Shown here: piece by piece, positions 9,894 through 19,908 of the stretch | Position numbering within the stretch: the stretch's first letter is position 1 | Layout: every line of letters begins with the position of its first letter | DNA from: JAJVID01 sp963743425 | GTDB taxonomy: Bacteria > Acidobacteriota > Blastocatellia > RBC074 | Length of the DNA: 64,000 nt | Direction: 5' to 3' | NCBI GenBank assembly: GCA_963743425.1 | Contig: CAVUPU010000005.1 | Location: forward strand, 310,001 to 374,000 | Made by a program: the position numbers and the translations under genes | The notes under the pieces: generated by a model | What the model was told of the DNA's origin: nothing | Seen by the model: only the letters and a program-made list of their open reading frames with translations | The model's database searches: none

Positions 9894-9943
9894 ATCAGAC
9901 GTTTTGGTCTTTTTCATTCACCCGGCCCATTTAGGATTCAAAT

Positions 9944-12900
9944 ATGGTTGCTGTTGTACTCCCCAATGAAGCTCGCACGGTTGAAAACCCGCTGCTCGAC
10001 TGGCTGCAATCGCCGGAACTCGGTTGGCGTTACGAGGACGCTAAAGCGGTCGCTCGCGAATACCGCGCGCGGCGCACGGATGGCGCGGTGGACGAGCGTG
10101 AAGTGTTGTTGCTGCCGATTCTGAAAGAGCGGCTGATTGCGCTGAACCCCGGCGTGATTACCGACGACGAACGCGCCGAACGCGTGATTTCACGGTTGCA
10201 GGCCGAACGCGACAATCAGGAATGGCTGCGCTGGTTGCGCGGCGAAAAGACCTTCAAGTTTGCCGTAGATGAACAGGAACAAAACATCAACCTGATTGAT
10301 TTTGACGACGTTGAAGGCAACGACTTTCTAGCCACCAATCAGTTCCGTCGTCGAAGGCGTCGGCGGAAACATCCGCACCGACCTGCTGCTGTTCGTCAAT
10401 GGCATTCCGCTGGTCAACATCGAAGCCAAAACCACGGGCCGCGATTGGCACGTGGACTGGACGGAGGGCGCGAAACAATGCCGCCGCTACGGCGAACAAT
10501 CGCCGCAGCTTTATTACTCGAACGTCTTTTGCGGCGCGGTCAATGAACTGGTGTTTCGTTACGGCATACCGGGAACCAAATTCCACAACTGGCACGAATG
10601 GCGCGACCCTGCGCCTCATACGCACATCCCGGAAAACGATCCGATGCGCCGCGCGGCGTATGGCCTGCTGGATCGCGGCAACCTGCTCGACATCCTGCGA
10701 AACTTCGTCGTGTTTGAAATTGAGGAAGGCCGCCCGGTAAAGAAGGTGGCGCGTTACCAGCAATTCGCCGCCGCCAACGAAATTGTGCGCCGCTCGCTCG
10801 ATCTCGACCGCGAACAGGAATGGCGGCGCGGTCTGGTCTGGCATACGCAAGGCAGCGGGAAGAGCTTGACCATTCTGTTCGCCGCCAAAAAACTCTGGCA
10901 TCATCCGAAACTGGAACAGCCGACGATTCTGGTGGTGATTGACCGCGACCAGTTGCAGGATCAGATGATCGGCCAGTTCATCCGCACCAACACCGAAACC
11001 TGCCGCTTGGCGGCCAGCCGCGAGGATTTGGTCAATCTGCTTTCTGAAGGCGATGGCTTTCGCGGCATCGTGGTGACGATCATGCACAAGTTCAGCGGGC
11101 ACGAGAAATTTGCCGTGCCACGCCGTAACGTGATCGCTCTGATTGATGAAGCGCACCGTTCGCAGGAAGGCGAATTCGGCAAATGGATGCGCGCCACGCT
11201 GCCCGAAGCCTCGCTGTTCGGGTTCACGGGCACGCCGATTGACAATGCCGAAACCGGACGCCGCACGCACGTCGCGTTTGGGCGAATACTTGGCAAAGAC
11301 GATTTGGGCAATGAACGGATCGAGCGGTACATGCAACCGGGCGGGCGTTATTCGATTGCCGACGCCATCCGCGACGGCGCGACGATTCCGATTCATTTCG
11401 AGCCGCGCGTGAGCGACTGGTCGGTGTGGGGCGAAAAGCTGGACGAAGTCTTTGAACGCGAATTCGCCCACCTGCCCGAAGGCGAGCGCGAACAACTCAA
11501 GACCGAGAACGCAAGGCTGGAAGTCATTCTCAAACTGCCGCAACGCATCTCGATGATTGCCGAAGACGTGGCGCGCGACTTCCGCGAGCGTGTGCGCCCG
11601 AACCAGTTCAAGGCGATGTTGGTCTGTTACGACAAAGAAACCTGCGCGCTTTACAAAGCCGCGCTGGATGATTTGTTAGGCAAGGAAGTTGCGCTGTGCG
11701 TCTTTTCGGAAGACCCGAAGAACGATAAAGAAATCGTCAAAGCGCATTACCTCGGCGACGCCACGCGCAAGAAAGCGATTAACGAGTTCAAGAAAGAGAA
11801 GCCGCAGGACGCGGCGGAACAGGCCAGGTCCGATAACCGATGGCGCAACGTGGAAATCCTGATTGTTTGCGACATGTTGCTGACCGGCTTTGACGCGCCG
11901 ATTGTCGAAACGATGTATCTGGACAAAGGCATTCGCGATCACACGTTGTTGCAAGCAATTGCCCGCGTGAACCGACCATATAACGAATTGAAGAAGTTCG
12001 GCGTGGTGATGGATTACTACGGGCTGTTTGACAAGCTCGAAGAGGCGCTGAACTTCGACAAGAACGAACTCGGCGAAGTGGCGTTTCCATTCACGCGATT
12101 GCGCGAGCAGTTCAAGCTGGAAATGCAATCGCAGATGGACTTGTTTGCGAAATTCCCGAAGAATGGAAGCTACTTCACGATCCGGTCAATTCTGAACTGG
12201 CTGAACACGAACGAACCGGCCCGCGAGAAATTCGAGCTTGGCTATAAAAACCTGAGCCTGTTGTGGGAGACGCTGCATCCAGACCGCTTTCTGGTAGAAC
12301 ACGAAGCGAATTACCTTTGGCTGAGCCGCGTCTGGATGTATTACGTCAAGGCGTTTTACAAAAGCTCTAACAACAAGTTTGAGACCGACCCGGCGGACGG
12401 CGCAAAGACGCGCGAACTGATTCGGCTCCACGTTGACATAGACCAGATCAAAAACGATTTGCCGACTTACGTGCTCGACACCGATTATTTGACAAAGATC
12501 AAAGACGCCCCGCCGGATTCAAAGGCGCTCGACATCGAGGCGATGCTTGCTGCGGAGCTTCAGATTCGGTTGGGTGAAGACGCGGAGTTTCAGCCGCTTT
12601 CCGAGCGGCTGAAAAGAATTGTGCAGCGGAAGCGCAACGGCACGCTAGCGGGACTGGCGTTGCTGAAAGAGTTGGAGGAACTGACCAAAGAGACAGTCGC
12701 GCTGATCCAGGAATCGCAGCGCCCATTGGTGGAAAGCTTTTCGAAGGCGGCGCAAGAACGAGCGGCGGAGCTTTCAGACGAAGACGCGGTAAAGATTGCC
12801 ACGGCATTGCTGCACAAAGCGGACGTCATGCTGTTTCCCGGCTGGCCGGAACAGGATCATATAGACATCGAACTCTTCCGCGCATTCACGATCCTGCTGG

Positions 12901-13004
12901 CGAAAGATTTTTCTTCCGCAGGTCTGCATGGCCGCGACAAGGATTTTGTGAGTCGCTGCATCAAGCTTTTGCGAAAAGCCAACTACAAGGCGAAGGATGA
13001 GTGA
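9944..13004 (+). CDS. hsdR: Type I restriction enzyme motor/nuclease subunit HsdR (one frame break)
   Basis: This subunit translocates DNA with ATP and cleaves unmodified DNA. The N-terminal part (9944 to ~10346) reads well to FLATNQF. One extra C near 10346 then shifts the frame, and the rest starts VVEGVGGNIRTDLLLFVNG and runs to 13004. Joined, it is ~1,019 residues. The nuclease site D..(x)..NIEAK, Walker A HTQGSGKS, DEAH in DEAHRSQEG, motif III GFTGTP and motif VI QAIARVNRPY are all present. The break falls just before the catalytic Asp, so as written the nuclease domain would be split from its N-terminus. It is transcribed with hsdM and hsdS. Confidence 0.92.
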
Positions 13005-13713
13005 ATCTCTCTTCAAATATCAGGTTCGTGTTAGCCCCAAAGCCCGCACGGTGCGATTGCGAGTGACGTTGCAGAAGGGGCTTGAGGTCGTAATCCCAAA
13101 GGGTTACGACGAAAGCAAAATCCCAAGATTGCTGGAACACAAAAAACACTGGGTGCGCGCTGCGCTTGAGCGCGCGGAGTCAAACCGCAAATTTTTTGAG
13201 CCGGAGCCGATCTGGCGCTTGCCAATGCAGATCAAGTTACCAGCGATTGGCGCGGTGTGGCACGTAAGCTCAAAGCAAACGGACGTTAGATGGGTAGCCG
13301 TGCGCGAAATCGGCCCGGAGCGTTTACTGATCTTTGGCGCCATTGACGATCAAGAGGCTTGCAAAGCCGCGCTTGTACGCTGGTTGATGCGACAAGCCCA
13401 TCAACACCTCCTGCCACGATTGCAAAGTCTGAGCGTTAAGACGGGGCTGTGTTACAAACGTGCGCTGGTGAAGCGACAACGAACCCGGTGGGCGAGCTGT
13501 TCAAAGAGGGGCACAATTTCATTGAATGCGAAGTTACTGTTCTTACCTCCGATGGCCGTGGACTACGCAATAACCCACGAGTTATGCCATCTGGCGGAGA
13601 CGAATCATTCAAATCGTTTCTGGCAGCTTGTTGAGCGGCATTACGCAGGTTATCGAAAGGTTGATGCCCAACTGCGGGATATGTGGAAAGTGGCGCCACG
13701 GTGGGCGACTTGA
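12997..13713 (+). CDS. YgjP-like (DUF45) metallopeptidase of the RM island
   Basis: This 238-residue protein ends in a zinc-metallopeptidase domain with HELCHLAETNHSNRFW, the HExxH..H motif of the YgjP/DUF45 group, preceded by RQRTRWASCSKRGTISLN, the usual signature. The start overlaps hsdR by 8 bases, showing translational coupling. Genes of this family are very often the last gene of type I RM operons; their function there is unresolved. Catalytic residues are intact. Confidence 0.9.
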   Translation: MSESLFKYQVRVSPKARTVRLRVTLQKGLEVVIPKGYDESKIPRLLEHKKHWVRAALERAESNRKFFEPEPIWRLPMQIKLPAIGAVWHVSSKQTDVRWVAVREIGPERLLIFGAIDDQEACKAALVRWLMRQAHQHLLPRLQSLSVKTGLCYKRALVKRQRTRWASCSKRGTISLNAKLLFLPPMAVDYAITHELCHLAETNHSNRFWQLVERHYAGYRKVDAQLRDMWKVAPRWAT

Positions 13714-13787
13714 GTGACTGCCTCCACACTAAAGGCTTGGCGCTGGTGAAATACCAAAGGCCATAAGCGCCGGGGTGGAAGTAATGA

Positions 13788-13859
13788 GATGTGGCGCGAG
13801 TTGTTTACTCGCGCCCGTGGCGCTGTCACAAGGCGCGAGTAAACAACTCGCGCCACATC
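13788..13859. repeat. Long palindromic repeat, family B (copy 1)
   Basis: Arms beginning GATGTGGCGCGAGTTGTTTA with complement, near-perfect over ~28 bases. A second copy lies at 46919-46987. It sits between the convergent RM operon and the Oar-like gene and is the only structure seen in the 13714-13951 gap. Confidence 0.9.
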
Positions 13860-13951
13860 TGTAGACCGCAAAACTTTTACCCAGGCGCTTAATCGGCGGT
13901 GGGTTCAATCGAACCCACCGCTTCCAGAATTCCATCACCAAATCATCATCG

Positions 13952-16900
13952 TCAGAAATAAATTCTAGCCGCGAACTGAATCTGGCGCGGGTCTTCCGTC
14001 CCGGTGATCACGCCGAAATTGGCCGCCCCGAAAGCGGCGCCCGGCGCTTGAAAATTCGCCCGATTGAACACATTGAACGCTTCGGCTCGAATTTGCAGCC
14101 TGGCGTTCTCGGTGAACTTGAAGTCGCGCTGCAGCGACAGGTTGGCAGTGAAGTAGCTCGGTCCGCGAAGGTTCGGCAGCGTGCGCGGCGCATTGCCAAA
14201 TGCGTAAGGCGCAGGCTGCGCGAAGGCCAGCGGGTTGAAGTATTGCCGGATGCGATCTTCCTTCGAGTCAGCCGAAGTTTTCACGTCGCCCACGATGTTC
14301 GGGCGCAGGCTGTTGAACGCCAGTCCTTGCAGCGAAGCATTGGTCGCGCTGATTGAAAGCGGAAACCCGCTTTGCGCCTGGGCGATGGCGTTGACCGAAA
14401 ACCCGCTGATGATCCTGGCCAGCGCGCCAGCGCGAACAAAGCGGCGGTCGCGCCCGAAAGGCAATCGCCAGGTCACGTCGCCGATGAAGCGATGAGTGAC
14501 GTCGAAGTTCGAGAGCGATTTGTCGGCGCGGCGATTGTGATGATCCTGATAATACTGAATCTGAACAGTCTGGTTGTTGAGCGACATCGAGGTCAGGTCG
14601 TCAATCGATTTCGAGAAATTGTAGCCGGCGCTGAAGGTCAGCCCATCGCCAACCCGCCTCCAAACCGTCAACTGAAACGAGTGGTAACTTGAGTGCGCTT
14701 CATTCTGAGTGTAGGAAATGACATTGCCGAACTGCGGGTAAGGCCGCAGCAGTTGCGCGACCGTCACCGTCGGGCGTCCCAGAATCGAAGTCGCGGGCGG
14801 ACGTTGATCAACGGGTAAAGTCAGAAACGGATTGGGAACGGTAAGATTGCCGGCGGGCGTCAGGGCGCCGTTCGGTCCGGCGACCAATTGAGCCGCAATG
14901 GCTATCGCTTCGGGCGACAGTTGGTTGATGTCGGTCGCGCCGCTCCGCAATCCTATCCCGGCGCTGCCCGCGTAGGCGGCTTCCACAGTTATGGCGCCTG
15001 GCAATTCACGTTGAACATTCAAATTCCACTGCCCGATCATAGGCGGTCTGATGTCGCGCAACCGCACTGGAATTGACTGTTGGCCGTAACTGGTCAATGG
15101 GCCGAGGTATTCGTTGATGGGTTGCACGATGCCCGATGGGAATGGGTCGCTGAGGTCGGTTCCGGGCGTCGGGCTGATGCCGTTGTTGAGCGAGGCAATA
15201 AACGGGGTCTCGGCCAGGCCGCCCATCGCGGCGGTCACGATGTTGAACCCGCCTCCGCCCAACGGCGCATAAAAGATCGAGCCGCCCGCGCGAAGCACCG
15301 TCTTCTCATTCACCTTGAAAGCCAGACCCACGCGCGGCCCGAAGTTGTTATAGTCGCGATCATAATTCTCGCGATTCTCCACGCCGGCGCGCCCGACCGC
15401 CGTCACCACTCCGCGCAAGGCGATGTTCCGCGTTTCCAGTCCCACAGCCTCCGGGAAAGTGACAGTGATTTGATTGATCGGAAATTGCGCTTGTGGATCG
15501 AAGTTCAGCAGCCGGTTGAATCGCTCCGTGTTCCCTGTCTCGAGGTCCCAGCGCAGACCGAGGTTGAGCGTCAGGCGGTTGTTGAACTTCCAGTCATCCT
15601 GGACGAAGAGCGCGAAATACTTGCTCTGAATCGCGGGCTGCGGCGCGATGGCCAGCCGTCCCGAAGCCGGATTACCGAGCAGCAGCGAGGCGATGGCGTC
15701 GCCAGTCTGCGGCGTCGTTTCAACCGGAATGCGCTGCGTAAAGCCGCGTGAGAAAGTGAAATTGCCCGCGGGATCGTCAGGGCGATAGTTGTACTTGCGG
15801 TAGACGCGCTCGTTCGCGCCCAGCTTGATCGAATGCGCGCCGCGCAGCAGGCTCAGGTCCTGGTTGAGGCTGAATACGTCCTGATTGTTGTGATAGAAGC
15901 CGAAGTTGCGCGGGGGCCCTAACAACGTATAGCCGCCCGGATTGAGCGTCGGAAAGATTCCCGTGTCGTCCGACGCGCTGGCGATGTAGGACGGCAATCC
16001 CAGCGAAGTCACGTCGAAGCCGCGCGAGAAATGGGTCGCGTCGTTGTTGAAACGTGTGAATCCGGCGTTGAGATGCAGCACGGCTTTCTGCGAGATCGTG
16101 TTGACATAGTTGACCGCCCACGTGCCTGGCGCGGAGGTTTGTTTCGGGTTCTGCATCGGCGAAGCGACGCTGGTCGGGAATGGGCCGGAGTTGAATAGAA
16201 TGTTGTGGTCTTTAATGACGCGCCCGAAGATTTGTTGCGTCTCTGAGAGGTTGTAATCGATCCGCGCCGTGATCTGGTAATTGTCGGTCGTCGCGAGCGT
16301 GTTGGCCACATAGTTGTTGCTGAAGCCCAATCCGTTGGAGTTCGGCGCACTGGCGGCGTTCGGCAGTGGATAGTAGGCCAGCGCGGCGCGCCCCACCGGA
16401 TTGATCAACGATTCGGGAATTATGTTGTCGGCGAAGGCCACGCGCGATCCCGCGCCGGGTTGGCCTGTCGCGACGACCGCGCCCGGGACGTAAATCTGCC
16501 CGATGCGCGCCGGAATCAGATTGCCGTTGGCGTCAACGACGGTCACGCCTGGAATCACCTCGCCCAGCAATTCTGAAAATTCGCCGTTGCGCATCTTCAC
16601 TGTCGGCACGGTTGAAGGCTGCTGGCGCGTCTGCGAGGCGCGTAGCGCCTCGTAATTGAAAAAGAAGAAGAGGTCTTTGCTTCTGCTGAACGCCTTGCCG
16701 CCTTTGCCAAAACTCGGCAGATAGACAGGCCCGCCCAGGTTTCCTCCGAATTGATTGAATCGCAGCTTCTCTTTGACGCCGTTCGGATTGGCGTTGACGA
16801 AGAAGCTGCGCGCGTCGAGCGCGTCGTTGCGCAGGTATTCGAAGAGCGTCCCGCGCAATTCGGCGCCGCCGGAGCGCGTCGAGAAGTTGAGCGCGCCGCC

Positions 16901-17620
16901 GCCGGTGCGGCCGTACTCCGCAGGAAATGAATTGGCCACGATCTGGAACTCCTGCACCGCGTCGGGCGAAGGCCGCAGCGAGATGCGGTTGTCGCCCTTG
17001 TTGGCCAGCGGTATTCCGTCAACGAACGCCTCGGTGTTGAGCGTGCGCCCGCCGTTGACCGAAATCTCGCCCGAAGCGGTCAGGTCAGGGTTCGCGCCGC
17101 GCGAGCCTGGCGCGGTGGTGACGCCGATTTCAAGCTGCGCCAGTTGGAAAACGTTGCGGCCATTGAGCGGCAGCGCGTCCACGCGCTGCCGCCCGACAAT
17201 GCCTCCGAGCGAGCTGGTGGCCGTGTCAAGCCCTGCCGACTCTGTGGCGACGATGTTGACAGTCTCCTGCACGTCGCCTGGCGCGAGCGTGATGTTTTGA
17301 TCAATCGTCTGCCCGACTTCGATCTGCAAGCGCGGCTGGCGATGGATTTTGAATCCGCCGGCCTGCGCTTCCAGCGCGTAGAACCCTGGCTCGATGAAGG
17401 CGCCTGCGAAATGGCCACCTTCATCGGTCGTGAAAGTCTTTTTGAGATTGGTTGCGGTGTTGGTCAGCGTCACGACCGCGCCTGGCACGGCATTTCCGCC
17501 AGCGTCGCTCACGACGCCTTTGAGCGTCGCCGTCGCGGTTTGCGCGTTGACGATTGAGCTCAGCGCCAAGAGCGGCATGAACGTTAAGAGTCTGAGTAGA
17601 CGAATATAAAATTTTTGCAT
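13952..17620 (-). CDS. Oar-like TonB-dependent receptor with carboxypeptidase-regulatory domain
   Basis: This 1,222-residue outer-membrane protein has a signal peptide (RLLTFMPLLALSSIVNAQT), then a CarboxypepD_reg-like beta-sandwich (residues ~28-115, LKGVVSDAGGNAVPGAVVTLTN), then a plug domain (DALPLNGRNVFQLAQLE, NGGRTLNTEAFVDGIPL) and a long beta-barrel. It ends IQFAARIYF, with the terminal aromatic expected for barrel assembly. This architecture is greatly expanded in Acidobacteriota and is thought to import polymers or peptides. No SusD partner or substrate enzyme is adjacent. It is transcribed alone; the nearest neighbours are the convergent RM operon and the tRNA upstream. Confidence 0.93.
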   Translation of the reverse strand: MQKFYIRLLRLLTFMPLLALSSIVNAQTATATLKGVVSDAGGNAVPGAVVTLTNTATNLKKTFTTDEGGHFAGAFIEPGFYALEAQAGGFKIHRQPRLQIEVGQTIDQNITLAPGDVQETVNIVATESAGLDTATSSLGGIVGRQRVDALPLNGRNVFQLAQLEIGVTTAPGSRGANPDLTASGEISVNGGRTLNTEAFVDGIPLANKGDNRISLRPSPDAVQEFQIVANSFPAEYGRTGGGALNFSTRSGGAELRGTLFEYLRNDALDARSFFVNANPNGVKEKLRFNQFGGNLGGPVYLPSFGKGGKAFSRSKDLFFFFNYEALRASQTRQQPSTVPTVKMRNGEFSELLGEVIPGVTVVDANGNLIPARIGQIYVPGAVVATGQPGAGSRVAFADNIIPESLINPVGRAALAYYPLPNAASAPNSNGLGFSNNYVANTLATTDNYQITARIDYNLSETQQIFGRVIKDHNILFNSGPFPTSVASPMQNPKQTSAPGTWAVNYVNTISQKAVLHLNAGFTRFNNDATHFSRGFDVTSLGLPSYIASASDDTGIFPTLNPGGYTLLGPPRNFGFYHNNQDVFSLNQDLSLLRGAHSIKLGANERVYRKYNYRPDDPAGNFTFSRGFTQRIPVETTPQTGDAIASLLLGNPASGRLAIAPQPAIQSKYFALFVQDDWKFNNRLTLNLGLRWDLETGNTERFNRLLNFDPQAQFPINQITVTFPEAVGLETRNIALRGVVTAVGRAGVENRENYDRDYNNFGPRVGLAFKVNEKTVLRAGGSIFYAPLGGGGFNIVTAAMGGLAETPFIASLNNGISPTPGTDLSDPFPSGIVQPINEYLGPLTSYGQQSIPVRLRDIRPPMIGQWNLNVQRELPGAITVEAAYAGSAGIGLRSGATDINQLSPEAIAIAAQLVAGPNGALTPAGNLTVPNPFLTLPVDQRPPATSILGRPTVTVAQLLRPYPQFGNVISYTQNEAHSSYHSFQLTVWRRVGDGLTFSAGYNFSKSIDDLTSMSLNNQTVQIQYYQDHHNRRADKSLSNFDVTHRFIGDVTWRLPFGRDRRFVRAGALARIISGFSVNAIAQAQSGFPLSISATNASLQGLAFNSLRPNIVGDVKTSADSKEDRIRQYFNPLAFAQPAPYAFGNAPRTLPNLRGPSYFTANLSLQRDFKFTENARLQIRAEAFNVFNRANFQAPGAAFGAANFGVITGTEDPRQIQFAARIYF

Positions 17621-17815
17621 ATAGGGCCTCCTTTTGCGTTTTTTATGGTTAATCGTTCTTGCGCAGTTCAGTTGCTGTTTGCGCGTCTGCGCGATAACGC
17701 AGCAGGCTCAATCGTCGCTGACGCGACGGGGAGACTGCTTTCATCTCCTTACCGTGCGTTAAAAACGCACGGCTAAATTCAAGGCGCCGCTATGCGGCGA
17801 AAAACTGCCTTATAG

Positions 17816-17887
17816 AGACGGTGGCGGGAATCGAACCCGCGTATAAAGGCTTTGTCGGCCTCTACCTTCCCACCTGGCTACGCCGCC
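17816..17887 (-). tRNA. tRNA-Cys-like gene with aberrant anticodon loop (possible pseudo-tRNA)
   Basis: On the minus strand 72 bases fold as a cloverleaf: acceptor GGCGGCG/CACCGTC with discriminator T, D-stem GCC/GGT, anticodon stem GAGGC/GCCTT, variable TATAC and T-arm GCGGG-TTCGATT-CCCGC. The 5' half (GGCGGCGTAGCCAGGTGGG) and U73 are those of bacterial tRNA-Cys. The loop reads CGACAAA instead of CTGCAAA. So base 33 is G instead of the near-universal U, and the 34-36 triplet is ACA instead of GCA. The acceptor also has a C-A mismatch at pair 6-67 and a G-U at 2-71. CCA is not encoded. It may be a decayed second tRNA-Cys or an unusual functional variant. Confidence 0.7.
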
Positions 17888-17921
17888 CGAAAACCGTCGC
17901 GGGCGTCGCGGCAAAAAGCGA

Positions 17922-17955
17922 AACCCGCTATCAACTCGGAGTCTGATAGCGGGTT
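17922..17955. repeat. Short perfect hairpin near the tRNA
   Basis: AACCCGCTATCA and its exact complement are separated by 10 bases. It has no T-run on either side, so it is not a standard terminator. It lies just upstream of the tRNA-like gene. Confidence 0.6.
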
Positions 17956-18044
17956 CCAGCAGAAGGCTCTCTTTTCAGATGGCCTCTCACTCCCTCAAAT
18001 CAGGCTCCGCGCTCTTCGCGCCGAGGCAAAGACAGGGATAACAA

Positions 18045-18174
18045 CATTTGCCATTTGCCGTTTGATATTTGTTATTTGTCATTGCCATAGGTCCTCTCAA
18101 GTTAATGTCCAATGAACATTGAGTAATTTCTGTGCGATGGCAAATGTCAAATATCAAATGATAAATGGAAAATG
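18045..18174. repeat. A/T-rich inverted repeat, family D (copy 1)
   Basis: The arms are built from CATTTGCCATTTGYC-type heptamers and their complement, around a central loop with a small AATGTCC/GAACATT-like dyad. It lies directly downstream of cysW, where it could end transcription. Related copies are at 33 kb, 42.6 kb, 45.5 kb and 46.2 kb. Confidence 0.85.
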
Positions 18175-18194
18175 CCATCCTCTTTCCTGTCCGG

Positions 18195-19064
18195 TCACTC
18201 GTCTTGCGCATGCTTCCTCGCGTATTCCATCACCCACAGCAGGCAGAAGGATATGACGGCCAGCGCCAGGACCATCGCGTAGGCGCCCACCTCGTTGCGG
18301 TCGTCGAGCGAGCGATAGATGTAGAGCGTGGCGGTCTCGGTAAAGCGAGTCACTCCACCCCCGACTACCAGCACGGCGCCGAACTCACCCACGGCGCGCG
18401 CGAATGTGAGCGAAACGCCGTAGAGCAATCCCCACCGGATGTTGGGCAGCGTGACGCTCCAGAACGTTCGCCAATAGCCCGCGCCCATTGTGTAGGCCAC
18501 GTTCTCCTGCTCCTGCCCGACGTGCCTGAGCATCGGCGCCACCGCGCGCGCGACGAACGGCAGCGAGATGAATGTCGTCGCAATCAGCATGCCGGGCAGC
18601 GCGAAGACGACCCGCAGGTTGAGCGCGTCAATCAATTGCGCGAACCATCCGTTTCGACCAAACAGCAATATCAGCGTGAAACCGGCGATCACCGGCGAAA
18701 ACGCGAACGGCAGGTCGATCAACCCATTCAGAACGCGACGGCCTTTGAAATCGTCGCGCGTTAAAACCAGCGCGACCACAAGACCGAAGACGGTATTGAG
18801 CGCCGTCGCGGCGAAACTCAGGAGCAGCGTCAACCGCAGCGCATTCACGGCTTCGGGCGCCGTAAGCTGTCGCGCCATCGCGCCGAAGCCGGAAGAGAGC
18901 GCGCCCCAAACGATGGCGAGCAGCGGCCCGGCCATTAACGCCACCGGGTAAAGAATCGCGACAGCGACCAGCGCCCATTCGAGTCCCCGGGGCCGGTCGG
19001 TCCGCTTGCGCGAATCCGGCTGCAATTCGATCCCTGGTCCTATCTGCGCCCTATCCTGCAACAT
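18195..19064 (-). CDS. cysW: Sulfate ABC transporter permease CysW
   Basis: This 289-residue inner-membrane protein has six predicted TM helices and the EAA loop (ENVAYTMGAGYWRTFWSVTLPNI). YIYRSLDDRNEVGAYAMVLAL near the C-terminus is typical of CysW. It pairs with CysT to form the channel for sulfate/thiosulfate. ATG 19064 is chosen: it overlaps the cysT 3' end by 14 bases and gives the normal length. It is the last gene of the set; a D-family inverted repeat follows. Confidence 0.92.
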   Translation of the reverse strand: MLQDRAQIGPGIELQPDSRKRTDRPRGLEWALVAVAILYPVALMAGPLLAIVWGALSSGFGAMARQLTAPEAVNALRLTLLLSFAATALNTVFGLVVALVLTRDDFKGRRVLNGLIDLPFAFSPVIAGFTLILLFGRNGWFAQLIDALNLRVVFALPGMLIATTFISLPFVARAVAPMLRHVGQEQENVAYTMGAGYWRTFWSVTLPNIRWGLLYGVSLTFARAVGEFGAVLVVGGGVTRFTETATLYIYRSLDDRNEVGAYAMVLALAVISFCLLWVMEYARKHAQDE

Positions 19065-19908
19065 GCCCCCCTCCGCGTTTTTTCTGCATCCAATCAACCA
19101 GCGACATCAGCGCGAATGACAGCGTCAGCAGCACGATGGAGACCGCGCTTGCGCCCATCTGATTCTGCGACTCGATCTGTCCGAAGACATAGACTGGCGC
19201 GGTCAGCGTGCTGCGCGGGATGTTGCCCGCCACCACCACTATCGCCCCGAACTCGCCCAGCGCGCGCGCGAAGCCGAGCATCGCGCCGCTGATGATCGCC
19301 GGCGTAATCATCGGCAGAATGACCTTGCTGAATGTCTGCCAACGCGATGCGCCCAGCATCCAGGCAGCCTCCTCCTGCTCGCGTTCAATCGCCATCAAGA
19401 CCGGCTGCACGGTGCGGATGACGAACGGATAAGTGACGAAGAGCAACGCCAGCACAATTCCCGGCTGCGCGAAGATGACTTGTACGCCGTGCGCCTCCAG
19501 CCAGGCCCCCAACGTCCGCTGAGGGCCGTAAAGCAACACCAGCATTACGCCCGTCACCAGTGTGGGAACGGCGAACGGCAGATCGATCAGACTGTTGAAC
19601 AGACGGCTTCCGAAAAATCTGTAGCGTACCAGCACATACGCCGTCAGCGTCCCCATCACCGCGTTGATCAACGTCATCACCACCGCCGCGAAGATCGTCA
19701 GCCTGACGGCCGCGAGCGCAACCGGGTTGGTGATCTCCGCCCAGAACCTCACGATCCCCTCACGCAGCCCGTGCTCGAACAGAACGGCCAAAGGGAGCGC
19801 GATCATCACCCCGAGCCAGATCAATGCCACGGCTCGCAAACCCCACTTTCCCCAGGGAAGAGCCGAAACCGAAGCGGAACTGTATGCCTGTGCGCGCGTC
19901 GCGTTCAT
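19051..19908 (-). CDS. cysT: Sulfate ABC transporter permease CysT
   Basis: This 285-residue permease has six TM helices, LPFAVPTLVTGVMLVLLYG, an EAA motif (EEAAWMLGASRWQTFSKVILPMI) and ALGEFGAIVVVAGNIP. It forms the sulfate channel with CysW. The start at 19908 overlaps the sbp stop as ATGA, showing translational coupling. Sequence upstream of this ATG belongs to sbp. It ends in a basic KKRGGGH tail overlapping cysW. Confidence 0.93.
   Translation of the reverse strand: MNATRAQAYSSASVSALPWGKWGLRAVALIWLGVMIALPLAVLFEHGLREGIVRFWAEITNPVALAAVRLTIFAAVVMTLINAVMGTLTAYVLVRYRFFGSRLFNSLIDLPFAVPTLVTGVMLVLLYGPQRTLGAWLEAHGVQVIFAQPGIVLALLFVTYPFVIRTVQPVLMAIEREQEEAAWMLGASRWQTFSKVILPMITPAIISGAMLGFARALGEFGAIVVVAGNIPRSTLTAPVYVFGQIESQNQMGASAVSIVLLTLSFALMSLVDWMQKKRGGGHVAG

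Noticed and set aside
14048..17557. Several long forward ORFs across the Oar-like gene
   Set aside because: They are Arg/Pro-rich antisense shadows of a clearly coding gene with signal peptide, plug and barrel.
17922..17955. Hairpin as a rho-independent terminator
   Set aside because: No T-run follows the stem on either strand.
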